Of a stretch of 64,000 bases of DNA, positions 48,396-56,402 are shown piece by piece (position 1 is the stretch's first letter; the number at the start of each line of letters is the position of its first letter). The DNA lies in NCBI GenBank assembly GCA_002394365.1, contig DGTQ01000017.1:329080-393079 (forward strand). The letters are read 5' to 3'. Source of the stretch: Prevotellaceae bacterium UBA4332 (GTDB lineage: Bacteria; Bacteroidota; Bacteroidia; Bacteroidales; Bacteroidaceae). The position numbers were made by a program, and so were the translations under genes. Under the pieces are notes generated by a model, which did no database searches, was not told the origin of the DNA, and saw only the letters and a list, made by a program, of their open reading frames with translations.

Positions 48396-50233
48396 ATAAC
48401 ATATACAGGAAACTTGTCACTATCCTTATCTGTGGCACCATGATAACATCGTATTCGGATAACATTGACACCACCACTACTCCCCCTACTGACGAGATAG
48501 AAGCCCAATTGCAACAGATGACCCTGCGCCAGAAGGTAGGTCAGATGTTCTATGTCCGCCCTGAGTCTCTCGACCCATCTATAGATCATGAGACACAAAA
48601 CATAAAACTGCTGCGGCTACAGGAGGTGAACCAGGCAATGACGGAGCTTAACAAGGACTACCCCGTAGGAGGCATCATACTCTTTGCCCACAACATCAAG
48701 GACGAGGCACAACTATCGACGTTTGTTTCGCAGATTCGCGCGCTTAACGGCTCGCCCTTGCTCTGTATCGACGAGGAGGGAGGCAGAGTGGCATACATTG
48801 CCAACAACGGCAACTTTGATGTGGAGAAATTCACCTCGATGGAGTCTATCGGACAGACTGGCGACCCCACTAAGGCTTACTACTGCGGCAACACCATAGG
48901 CACATACCTGCACAAGTACGGCTTCGACATAGATTTTGCCCCTGTCGCTGATGTCAACACTAATCCTGAGAACAGGGTGATAAAAGACCGCGCCTTCTCT
49001 GACGACCCCTACGTGGCAGCTCCTATGGTGACCAGCTATCTGCAGGGGCTGAGGGATGCAGGAGTAGAAGGCTGCATCAAGCATTTCCCAGGTCATGGTG
49101 ACACCAAGGCTGACACCCACCATGGCTATGCAGAGAGCCTGAAGACCTGGAAGGAGATACTCAACTGTGAGATGACAACCTTCAAGGCTGGCATTCGTAG
49201 CGGTTGCCGGCTAATCATGACGGCACACCTCTCTCTGCCTAACGTGAAAGGTGCCGAGATGCCTGCCACCATGTCGAGCCTCATACTGCAAGACAAACTG
49301 CGTGGCGAACTGGGCTACCAGAACATCATCGTAACCGATGCACTGAAGATGCAAGCCATCACAAAACACTATGGCAGCGAGGAAGCAGCCATAAAAGGCA
49401 TTCAGGCAGGACTTGACATCATGCTCATCCCACTACACTTCACCAAGGCATTCGATGCCGTTGTGAATGCGGTGAATACAGGCGTGATAAGCGAGGAGCG
49501 CATCAACCAGAGCGTGCGTCGCATACTGAAACTGAAGAAAGCCCTTCGCAATCCCGTCGCCCCTGCCATTGACACCAAGCCCCTCGAGGAGTGGCAGGCA
49601 GGAGTCACGGTCAGCAATGCCTCCATCCTCGCCTTTGGCGGAGTGGATAAGTGCTTCGCTGCAGAGAAAATACCCGATGGCGTATGGCAACGTATGCAAG
49701 GCAAGACCTACAAGAAGAATCCATACATAGGTCGTAATGACCTGCGCCACATCCGTGCGCTCCACTGGGACTATGACCAGAAGAGCCATATAGGCGAGAT
49801 GATTGTCAACAAACAGATAGCTGACGTAGTGGTGGGCATCTTCCGCAAGCTCTATGATGCTAAGTACCCTATCCAGCGAATGGTATTGCCCGATGTATAT
49901 AATGCTGATGACGAGACTCAGATGCGCGACAACAACAGCAGCTCCTTCTGCTATCGTGCAATATCAGGCACCAGAAAGCTGTCAAAGCACGCTCGCGGAC
50001 TTGCCATAGACATCAACACGCTATATAATCCTTACTATAAGGACAGGGCTAACGGCACCCGCTACGTACAACCAGCAACGGCAACCAAGTTCTGCAAGCG
50101 CGACTGGGCTTTCCCCTACAAGATAGACAAATCCGACCTCTGCTATAAGCTCTTCACCGAGGCAGGCTTCGAATGGGGCGGCTCATGGACCTCATGCAAG
50201 GATTATCAGCACTTTGAGTGGATAGAAGAATGA
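48392..50233 (+). CDS. Exported NagZ-type GH3 beta-N-acetylhexosaminidase fused to an M15 peptidase
   Basis: Two-domain cell-wall enzyme of 613 residues. Residues 1-22 look like a signal peptide. Residues about 35-385 are a GH3 domain of the NagZ kind: LLCIDEEGGRV, DFAPVADVN, KHFPGHGDT with the catalytic DTHHG loop near 240, and VTDALKMQAI with the nucleophile aspartate. Residues about 440-613 are an M15 metallopeptidase: HARGLAID (zinc His and Asp, near 533) and DYQHFEW (second His) with GGSW before it. GH3 would remove GlcNAc from muropeptides and M15 would cut the stem peptide. The start is the ATG in the heptamer array; ATG 48383 is also in frame. Confidence 0.88.
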   Translation: MNNIYRKLVTILICGTMITSYSDNIDTTTTPPTDEIEAQLQQMTLRQKVGQMFYVRPESLDPSIDHETQNIKLLRLQEVNQAMTELNKDYPVGGIILFAHNIKDEAQLSTFVSQIRALNGSPLLCIDEEGGRVAYIANNGNFDVEKFTSMESIGQTGDPTKAYYCGNTIGTYLHKYGFDIDFAPVADVNTNPENRVIKDRAFSDDPYVAAPMVTSYLQGLRDAGVEGCIKHFPGHGDTKADTHHGYAESLKTWKEILNCEMTTFKAGIRSGCRLIMTAHLSLPNVKGAEMPATMSSLILQDKLRGELGYQNIIVTDALKMQAITKHYGSEEAAIKGIQAGLDIMLIPLHFTKAFDAVVNAVNTGVISEERINQSVRRILKLKKALRNPVAPAIDTKPLEEWQAGVTVSNASILAFGGVDKCFAAEKIPDGVWQRMQGKTYKKNPYIGRNDLRHIRALHWDYDQKSHIGEMIVNKQIADVVVGIFRKLYDAKYPIQRMVLPDVYNADDETQMRDNNSSSFCYRAISGTRKLSKHARGLAIDINTLYNPYYKDRANGTRYVQPATATKFCKRDWAFPYKIDKSDLCYKLFTEAGFEWGGSWTSCKDYQHFEWIEE

Positions 50234-50246
50234 CATTCTTCTATCC
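50220..50246 (+). other. Perfect hairpin across the NagZ-M15 stop codon
   Basis: GGATAGAAGAA pairs fully with TTCTTCTATCC; the stop TGA lies in the 5-base loop. No T-run follows, so it is a weak terminator or an mRNA 3'-end stabiliser. Confidence 0.6.
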
Positions 50247-50295
50247 CTCATAACTAACCAGCAAACGTCCAGAGGCGATTAGTAACACTTCCTTT

Positions 50296-50326
50296 TTTGC
50301 CTTTTACAAAATTATTCGTAACTTTG
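50296..50326 (+). promoter_or_regulatory. Consensus promoter without an obvious gene
   Basis: TTTG (50296-50299), 19-base spacer, TAACTTTG (50319-50326). Downstream lies only a 16-codon reading frame (ATG 50334) followed by a T-run; no protein or known RNA recognised. Confidence 0.6.
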
Positions 50327-50489
50327 CAGGCGTATGACAAGCTACAAGGTCTTGAATAGCCATAATTTTTTTCCTTTCTTTTAGTTTTTAGATTTTCCTT
50401 TTGATTTTTCCTTAGATTTTCTTGAGATTTTCAGATAAGATTTTTCTTAATTATCGGGGCACTTGCAAAACCCTGTGTTGATTTTTACC

Positions 50490-51015
50490 ACGGATAGCTC
50501 GGATAAACACGGATTTCTTTGTTTATTTCTCGCCAAGCCGAGATGATGAGGGTTGCACCCTTGAGGCTTTTTCGATTATTCTCTTTTGCGCAAGCAAGCT
50601 TGCCCCAAGTGAATATCTCAAAACCTCGCCGACTATCGCCTGCTCATCATCTCTACGCAAAGAGCCAAGACGCTCCTTCGGAGCTTACGCAAAGACCCCC
50701 TCCAACTCCCCCAAGAGGGGAGAAATCAAATTTGATGATACAAACATTATTTGCGTATCCCGCAGGGCTTGGCGTGAGCAGTCGCAGACTGCGCCTTTGC
50801 CCTTTGCGTAACTAAGAATAACTGGTGTAACCAGTAGGGGATGCAGGTTAGACATTAGCTGAAAGTTTGCTTTCGGGCGAATGGATGAAGCTACAGACCG
50901 ATGCTCTCGAAGAGAGTTGTTCTTAGTGTCTTTGCGAGAAAAAAATGTAAGACACAGGAATTTGCAGGTGAGCCAAATTATCCGTGCAAATGCGCATAAT
51001 CCGTGGTTAAAATCC
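50490..51015. repeat. Non-coding mosaic bounded by inverted ACGGAT repeats
   Basis: CCACGGAT...ACACGGAT near 50491-50516 faces ATCCGTG...ATCCGTGG near 50984-51005. Inside, GAGATGATGAG (about 50539) faces CTCATCATCTC (about 50642), CGCCAAGCC (about 50530) faces GGCTTGGCG (about 50767), and ACGCAAAG occurs several times in both orientations. No credible gene lies in 50247-51756; the small open frames there are repeat-derived. Confidence 0.6.
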
Positions 51016-51223
51016 CGTCTAAAATCCTTCAAAAAATCTTGTCCACAAATAAGGGGGACGACTTTTCTTCATTTCGTCATTTCATTCCTCAAAAATCTAT
51101 TAAAAATCTTTCAGTCATAATCTTAGTCAAAATCATGTTAGTAAAATTTGTTAGTTAGTTAATAATGTCTGTTTGAGCGCTCTTGGAAAAGTTCGGAAGT
51201 CAACTCTCCTTCAGTTGGTACCA

Positions 51224-51253
51224 TCCCCCTAAACAGGGGGACTGGAGGGGGTC
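51224..51253. repeat. Solo end-repeat of the 148-bp element
   Basis: TCCCCCT-AAACAGGGGGA followed by GGAGGGGGTC closely matches the right end of the element in the WbqC-like gene (48115-48143), with a one-base length difference. Confidence 0.7.
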
Positions 51254-51368
51254 TTTCTCCGTCCTTTTCTATATGCAAAGTTACAAGAAAATTGTGGTCT
51301 GTGCAAGGAAAACGGGGTATTTAACATGCGCGGAAGGCCAGTATTTTCGGGGCTTGCGAGGGGGTGAT

Positions 51369-51452
51369 GCAGAAGCAGTGCTTCTGGATGCAGAAGTAAT
51401 GCTTCTGCACGCAGAGGTAATGCTTCTACCACCAGAAGTATAGCTTTTGCGT
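51369..51452. repeat. 21-bp palindromic array, third copy
   Basis: Four exact 21-bp units starting at 51369, 51390, 51411 and 51432, such as GCAGAAGTAATGCTTCTGC plus two bases. Confidence 0.85.
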
Positions 51453-51511
51453 TTTTGGGCGAAAAGGGCGGAATTGGCGACGGGGTTTTTAACATATTCT
51501 CAATATTAACC

Positions 51512-51702
51512 TGATTACAGATTACAGTATTACAGTTTCTTAGGAGGTAGGTAAAATCTGCCAACAAGAAAGTTACATTATATATATAATATATATATAT
51601 TATATATATAATGTAAAATATATTAACTATTCTTTCCCCTCCTCTTAGCATTAGTGTGTGATGTGCTCATGAGAAAACTGTAATCTGTAATACTGTAATC
51701 GA
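51512..51702. repeat. Nested inverted repeat around a perfect 44-bp AT palindrome
   Basis: 51573-51616 is fully self-complementary over 44 bp (TTACATTATA at one end, its complement at the other, AT alternation between). Outside it, 51512-51537 and 51677-51702 are inverted arrays of CTGTAAT-like units. No gene lies within. Confidence 0.9.
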
Positions 51703-51756
51703 CATAACAGCGTTTTAGTGACAGATGACAGTTCTCGTACAACTTTTCTGTGTTTT

Positions 51757-52548
51757 TTATTTTTTCAGTACTCGGTTGAGCTGATAGAGTGAGGGAAGAG
51801 CTATCATCAGTGAGCAGATAACGGCTTGCCAAACGGCAAGGGTGTTGCCTCCGAAATAGTCTATGAGGGGAGCATCTACAGGAAAGGTGGGAAACATCTT
51901 TACTGCTACGTAGGCAGCCGAGTTGTTTATCCAATGGAGGATAAACCCTGGCACTATACTATTGGTTCTGACAAAAAGCCAACCAAGCAGACAACCTACT
52001 ATGAAGGCATGGGGCATCTGAGCTGGATTGAAATGTATGCCTGCAAAGATAAGAGCAGAAACAAGGATAGTTACCAAGCTAGCAAATTGAAAATTATGAC
52101 TGTTAAAGTAGGTTTGCAAAGCTCGGATGATGGCTCCACGAAAGACGACTTCCTCCATGAGGGGACCAAGCATACAGACGGCAAAGTAGCCCTCTGGCAG
52201 TTTGAGCATTTCCACTATGGCATCGCCTACTGTGTCTATTCGCCAAGACTCGGGTATCTGCTCTTCGAGCAGGGCAAGGGGAAGGATTATGCCTATGGCA
52301 AGGAGTGACGTCCAGAAAAGGGCGAGCCAAGGTCGGGTGCGAATGTAGTTGCGACTTACGGGGCACCACTTTAAGCCAAGGAATAAAGCCAGGATTATGA
52401 CGTCTGTGGCTACAGAGGCATATATCAAACCTTGGGCAGACTCAGCACTTACGGCTGGAACCCACATTTTGAGCACTAAAGCTACGAGAGCAGCTACTGT
52501 CAGTTGGACTGCTATGAATAATAATGTGTAAAGGAGGGTTCGTTTCAT
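51757..52548 (-). CDS. CPBP-family intramembrane metalloprotease
   Basis: Membrane protein of 263 residues with about seven hydrophobic helices. The CPBP (Rce1-like/Abi) signatures are MEEVVFRGAI near residue 131 (glutamate pair and arginine) and FAGIHFNPAQMPHAF near 168 (histidine), then HWINNSAAY. Members act as prenyl-protein or regulatory proteases, or in bacteriocin immunity; the role here is unknown. It starts 3 bases from the 3' end of the HAD-RibF gene, so it is likely downstream in that operon. Confidence 0.9.
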   Translation of the reverse strand: MKRTLLYTLLFIAVQLTVAALVALVLKMWVPAVSAESAQGLIYASVATDVIILALFLGLKWCPVSRNYIRTRPWLALFWTSLLAIGIILPLALLEEQIPESWRIDTVGDAIVEMLKLPEGYFAVCMLGPLMEEVVFRGAIIRALQTYFNSHNFQFASLVTILVSALIFAGIHFNPAQMPHAFIVGCLLGWLFVRTNSIVPGFILHWINNSAAYVAVKMFPTFPVDAPLIDYFGGNTLAVWQAVICSLMIALPSLYQLNRVLKK

Positions 52549-52551
52549 GAA

Positions 52552-54117
52552 TTAAGAATTAAGATTGCCAAGTATGAACTCTTTGTCGAGGGTTATTTGT
52601 TCTTTTAATTCCTCTGGAGAGGCAAACTTCTTTTCATCCCGCACCTTGCGTAGGAACTCTACAGTTATCTCTTTGCCATAGATATCGCCGATGAAATCGA
52701 AGATATTTGTCTCTATCGTGACAGAATTGTCTGGTTTCACATTATGGTATGTTGGTCTTGTGCCAATATTCGTCATGCCCTGATATTTCTTTCCGTCAAG
52801 CACAACACTTGCTGCATAGACACCATTAGGAGGCAGGAGTTTATGGGCAGGCGGAAGGATGTTCGCCGTTGGGAAGCCTATCTTCCTGCCTTCTTTGTAA
52901 CCTTCAATCACCTTGCCTGAAACAGAGTATGGTCTGCCGAGGCACATAGTAGCCTCCTCCATCTGTCCTTCTTCCACCGCATGACGCACATGAGAGGAGG
53001 ACACCCTTACTCCCTCTACATCAACAGGGTTGGCAAGCAGAACCTTTATGCCCAATTCCTTGCCATAGTGCTGGTAGTCCTCGAAAGTCTCAGTATGATT
53101 TCTCTTGCCAAAGCGATTGTCATAGCCTAAGAGCAGGAGCCTGACGCCAAACTCATCCCTGAGGTATTTCTCCATGAAATCATGGGCTGAAACCTGGGCA
53201 AGTTCTCTGTTGAACGAGAGGACTTTTACGTTATCCACAATACTCTCAAGCAAGGCTACCTTCTCATCGAGAGTGGTGAGGAAAGATGCCTTGAACGTAG
53301 CATCAAACAACTCGCGAGGATGCTTGTCAAAGGTGATGACAAGGGGAGACATATTATATTTTGCAGCAACCTCCTTGAGACGGTCGAGCACATAGCGATG
53401 TCCTGTGTGTACTCCGTCGAAATTGCCTATGACTGCGGCAACAGCCTCTTTTGATGCTATCTCATTACGCAGTACGTGCATCCAGGCATTGCCCAGAGGG
53501 TCATGTATGGAATGGATGCCTACACGTCTTGCTCCCTCGCAATTTTTGGCGGAATCATCGAAGAAAATGATGTCTTCTGCCTTAACACCCGTCACATCTA
53601 TCACATGCTGATAAATCCTCTCGTCAGGCTTCACCATACCCAGCTCACAGGAGAGGAAAACGTGGTCAAAATAATCCTCAACCTTATAACCATCAACTCC
53701 AAAGAAGTTCTCGACAGAGAAGTTCCAGTGCATCCAGTTGGTATTGGATAGTATAGCCGTCTTATAGCCAAGGTCATCATGCAGATGCTTGATAAAGCGC
53801 AGTTTCTCCTTGCTTATGCCAACAAGCAACTCATTCCAAGCCCAGATGATATCCTCGTCTTTTGTTTGGCAAGGATGAAAGACTCCCTCCTTATCGGTAT
53901 AAGACGACTGGCGACGTGCTTCCTGGCAAAAAACATCGGTTTCACCGCCTAATTCTATCTCATGAAAGAGGTCTTCGGAGCGATGTTCATCTACGTAGCC
54001 AGCAATAGCTCCGCAACCTACTTTGTAGAGGGCATCGACACAACGCTGTTTGTTGAGATCGACTATGACGCACCCAAAATCGAAGAGGAGAAGCTTTGAA
54101 CGTTGAAAATTGAACAT
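52552..54117 (-). CDS. ribF: HAD hydrolase fused to riboflavin kinase/FAD synthetase
   Basis: A 521-residue fusion. Residues 1-205 are a HAD-IA phosphatase of the YihX-like type: motif I LLLFDFGCVIVDLN, motif II ILSNTN, motif IV IIFFDDSAKN. Residues about 225-521 are RibF: the FAD synthetase part (VIGNFDGVHTGHRY, VITFDKHPRELF, then SSSHVRHAVEEG) and the flavokinase part (GRKIGFPTANI, NGVYAASV, GMTNIGTRPT). RibF converts riboflavin to FMN and FAD; the HAD part might hydrolyse a flavin-pathway phosphate or FMN. The N-terminal MFNFQRS is encoded by a period-7 array, so the start is unusual. CPBP gene downstream. Confidence 0.92.
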   Translation of the reverse strand: MFNFQRSKLLLFDFGCVIVDLNKQRCVDALYKVGCGAIAGYVDEHRSEDLFHEIELGGETDVFCQEARRQSSYTDKEGVFHPCQTKDEDIIWAWNELLVGISKEKLRFIKHLHDDLGYKTAILSNTNWMHWNFSVENFFGVDGYKVEDYFDHVFLSCELGMVKPDERIYQHVIDVTGVKAEDIIFFDDSAKNCEGARRVGIHSIHDPLGNAWMHVLRNEIASKEAVAAVIGNFDGVHTGHRYVLDRLKEVAAKYNMSPLVITFDKHPRELFDATFKASFLTTLDEKVALLESIVDNVKVLSFNRELAQVSAHDFMEKYLRDEFGVRLLLLGYDNRFGKRNHTETFEDYQHYGKELGIKVLLANPVDVEGVRVSSSHVRHAVEEGQMEEATMCLGRPYSVSGKVIEGYKEGRKIGFPTANILPPAHKLLPPNGVYAASVVLDGKKYQGMTNIGTRPTYHNVKPDNSVTIETNIFDFIGDIYGKEITVEFLRKVRDEKKFASPEELKEQITLDKEFILGNLNS

Positions 54118-54122
54118 TGAAA
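54095..54122 (-). repeat. Period-7 array encoding the N-terminus of the HAD-RibF protein
   Basis: TTTGAAC, GTTGAAA, ATTGAAC, ATTGAAA on the plus strand; the minus-strand ATG (54117-54115) lies within it. Confidence 0.8.
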
Positions 54123-54153
54123 ATCGGGATTATTACTGGTAACTATTGGACAA

Positions 54154-55317
54154 CTACTTATTGAGCAATGTTTTTATCTCTGCCTCTACATCATCTATCT
54201 GCTCTCCACGCTTATAGAGCGAATTGGTGCGATCGATAAGGAAATAAGATGGCAACTGCTGTACGAAATATCTGAGGAGATACTCAGACTGCAAGCCCTT
54301 GTTATCCCTCACGCATATCCAAGGGAGAGCTGCAGTCTGGGTTTTCCAGAAATGCTCGTTGGAATCGAAGGAAACCTGATAAATCTGCAAGCCCTGTGCA
54401 TGATACTTGTTATACAAATCTCTGAGCATCATGATGCGCTCTGTGCTATAGTCGGAAGCAAAAACATGGAAATCGAGAAGCACCACCTTGCCCTTCAGCT
54501 CAGTGAGGGAGCGACGCTTGCCCTTATTGTCGATGAGAGGAATATCTATGAGTGAGACCTCCGAAACCTTTGAGGCATCTATCTGGTAAGGCTTCTCCTG
54601 AGCCTTGAGTATGCGCACCTGCCTCATGCCCTCAATGGCGATGTTATGGAGGTTTTTGCCGCGCAGAGCGTTAGGATAGAAACTATCCCACGAGGTAGCA
54701 ACAGCAGCAAAGGTCTTTACGTCCATCTCCGACTCGCGAGGGTTGAAGATAAGCATATCGCCAAGAGACTGGAAGAGGGCAAAATAGGCATAAGCCTTCT
54801 GGGGCTCCTTGAAGATATAGTTCATGCGGACATTCTCCTTATAAGCCTCAACAATCTTTCTTATGCTGTCGCCAGACTGCTCCATACCCAAAGAGGGATT
54901 CTCGCTGATGGAGAGAGCCTGAGCCAGAAGTTGTTGCTGAAGAAGGGATAATTCCTTGATTTTATCGCAGTTTTCACTACCCTCTACCTCATAGCGGGTT
55001 GACATAGTGGGATAAGAGGCTTTTATGCGGATAGTCTCGATGGAATCGACAGAAATGTTGATTATACCGTCTGAAATACGCAGGCGATAGAAGTCTGGCG
55101 CCTCTGGTCTTTCGCCTGAGAAAGAGAAAGCACCGTCAGCAGAAAGTTTGACAGAGTCAACCACCACAGGACCATCAAGACTCATATTCTCAAAATAGAG
55201 CACGGAGTCCTTAGCATCGGTAATGTTACCTTCCACATGGAATTTTCCCTTGCCACATCCCACCAGCATGAGAGCCAGGAGGGAAAGGATACCTATATTT
55301 AACCTTTTCATTTTCAC
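54154..55317 (-). CDS. Thioredoxin-fold lipoprotein (DUF4369 type) without CXXC
   Basis: A 387-residue exported lipoprotein: signal peptide ending in LVGC, then an N-terminal DUF4369-like beta domain (FHVEGNITDAKDSVLYFEN), a helical middle and a C-terminal TlpA/AhpC-like thioredoxin fold (GKVVLLDFHVFASDYSTERIMMLRDLYNKYHAQGLQIYQVSFD). The usual W-C-x-x-C is replaced by VFASDYSTE, so classical thiol exchange is not possible. It probably acts as a binding or structural protein in the envelope. It has its own consensus promoter. Confidence 0.85.
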   Translation of the reverse strand: MKMKRLNIGILSLLALMLVGCGKGKFHVEGNITDAKDSVLYFENMSLDGPVVVDSVKLSADGAFSFSGERPEAPDFYRLRISDGIINISVDSIETIRIKASYPTMSTRYEVEGSENCDKIKELSLLQQQLLAQALSISENPSLGMEQSGDSIRKIVEAYKENVRMNYIFKEPQKAYAYFALFQSLGDMLIFNPRESEMDVKTFAAVATSWDSFYPNALRGKNLHNIAIEGMRQVRILKAQEKPYQIDASKVSEVSLIDIPLIDNKGKRRSLTELKGKVVLLDFHVFASDYSTERIMMLRDLYNKYHAQGLQIYQVSFDSNEHFWKTQTAALPWICVRDNKGLQSEYLLRYFVQQLPSYFLIDRTNSLYKRGEQIDDVEAEIKTLLNK

Positions 55318-55363
55318 TATGTTTTTTGATGTTTTCTGTTAGAATTTCACCTTTTCAGGCATG

Positions 55364-55394
55364 CAAAGGTACTAAAAATAGTTCATAATTCAAA
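55364..55394 (-). promoter_or_regulatory. Consensus promoter for the DUF4369-type lipoprotein
   Basis: Minus strand TTTG (55394-55391), 19-base spacer, TACCTTTG (55371-55364). Confidence 0.8.
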
Positions 55395-55434
55395 AAACTT
55401 TGTACTTTATACATCGTACTTTATTCTTTTTTTG

Positions 55435-55442
55435 TACCTTTG
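55435..55442 (+). promoter_or_regulatory. -7 element for the DUF4294 gene
   Basis: TACCTTTG ends 5 bases before the GTG at 55447, implying a leaderless transcript. Confidence 0.55.
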
Positions 55443-55446
55443 CAAC

Positions 55447-56106
55447 GTGATATGCCCTTCTTCACATAGTCTCAGAACGGTGGTCTTTTCATTGTGCTTA
55501 ATGCTTGTGGCTATGCCCCTCGTGGCGCAGAAACACCATAAGACAAAGCCCGAAGACAGGAAGGTGGATATGGACAACCCCACGTTTGTTCCTATGGTGA
55601 AGGTAGGAAAAGTGCTCGATGCTGGAGACAGCATAAAGTACGTGGAGATGAACAACGTCTATGTCTATGCACCCTTGGAGTTCAAGAACGACAAGCAACG
55701 CAGAACCTACGACCGACTGGTATATAACGTAAAGAAAGTGCTCCCTATAGCCAAAGAGGTGAACAGAGCCATCATCGAGACCTACGAATATCTGGAAACC
55801 CTGCCAAACGACGAGGCAAGACGAGCCCACATGAAGTTTGTGGAGAAGAGCATCAAGGCTGAATACACGCCGAGGATGAAGAAGCTGAGCCTGACGCAGG
55901 GAAAACTGCTGATAAAGCTCGTATACAGAGAGACTAACTCAAGCACCTACGAACTTGTCAAGGCTTTCTTTGGCACTACGAGGGCTGTGTTCTACCAGTC
56001 GTTTGCGTGGATGTTTGGCGCTTCACTCAAGAAGATGTATGATGCCGAGGGTGACGACAAACTGACGGAACGCGTGGTAAGACTGGTGGAGGCAGGGCAG
56101 TTGTGA
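55447..56106 (+). CDS. DUF4294-family exported protein
   Basis: About 219 residues, with a signal-like N-terminus (VVFSLCLMLVAMPLVAQ). The conserved body has VYVYAPLEFKNDKQRRTYDRLVYNVKKVLPIAKEVN, KFVEKSIKAEYTPRMKKLSLTQGKLLIKLVYRE and FGTTRAVFYQSFAWMFGASLKKMYD, matching the DUF4294 family of Bacteroidota, whose function is unknown. The start is uncertain: no ATG precedes the signal segment. GTG 55447 is the best candidate; TTG 55432 overlaps the promoter. Confidence 0.8.
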   Translation: MICPSSHSLRTVVFSLCLMLVAMPLVAQKHHKTKPEDRKVDMDNPTFVPMVKVGKVLDAGDSIKYVEMNNVYVYAPLEFKNDKQRRTYDRLVYNVKKVLPIAKEVNRAIIETYEYLETLPNDEARRAHMKFVEKSIKAEYTPRMKKLSLTQGKLLIKLVYRETNSSTYELVKAFFGTTRAVFYQSFAWMFGASLKKMYDAEGDDKLTERVVRLVEAGQL

Positions 56107-56227
56107 CAATTCACAGTTCACAGTTCATAATTATAGGTCATAAGGTTTATTTGGATTAAGGATTAAGGTTGTTTGGATTAAGGTTTATTTGTAGTAAGCT
56201 TTTATTCTTTCTTGCGCTCCAATAGGT

Positions 56228-56249
56228 GCTCAGGCGAGCATAGCTCGGA
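56228..56249. repeat. Second identical GCTCAGGCGAGC element
   Basis: 22 bp identical to 35966-35987. Confidence 0.8.
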
Positions 56250-56288
56250 GTCTTCCTTTCACCATTATTCACTTTTCACCTTAAAACC

Positions 56289-56346
56289 TGTAATCGGACG
56301 CACCGCAGGTGCTACGCTTGCCTAAGCAAGAAAGCAAAGCGACCTG
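56289..56346. repeat. Second TGTAATCGGACGCA hairpin element
   Basis: Shares TGTAATCGGACGCA, the CTACGCTT block and AAGCGAC with 40101-40152; the hairpin arms differ but remain paired. The gap 56107-56402 holds only this, the repeat at 56228, and short GGATTAAG-type repeats (about 56153-56185). Confidence 0.75.
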
Positions 56347-56402
56347 AATACCAGACACCTTTCATAATGCGTAATTAAAACCAAAACTATTATAAAAGAA
56401 AA

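Noticed and set aside
50519..51443. Several reading frames of 70-115 codons in the gene desert
   Set aside because: They overlap each other and consist of inverted repeats and G/C-run elements, with no recognisable protein features.
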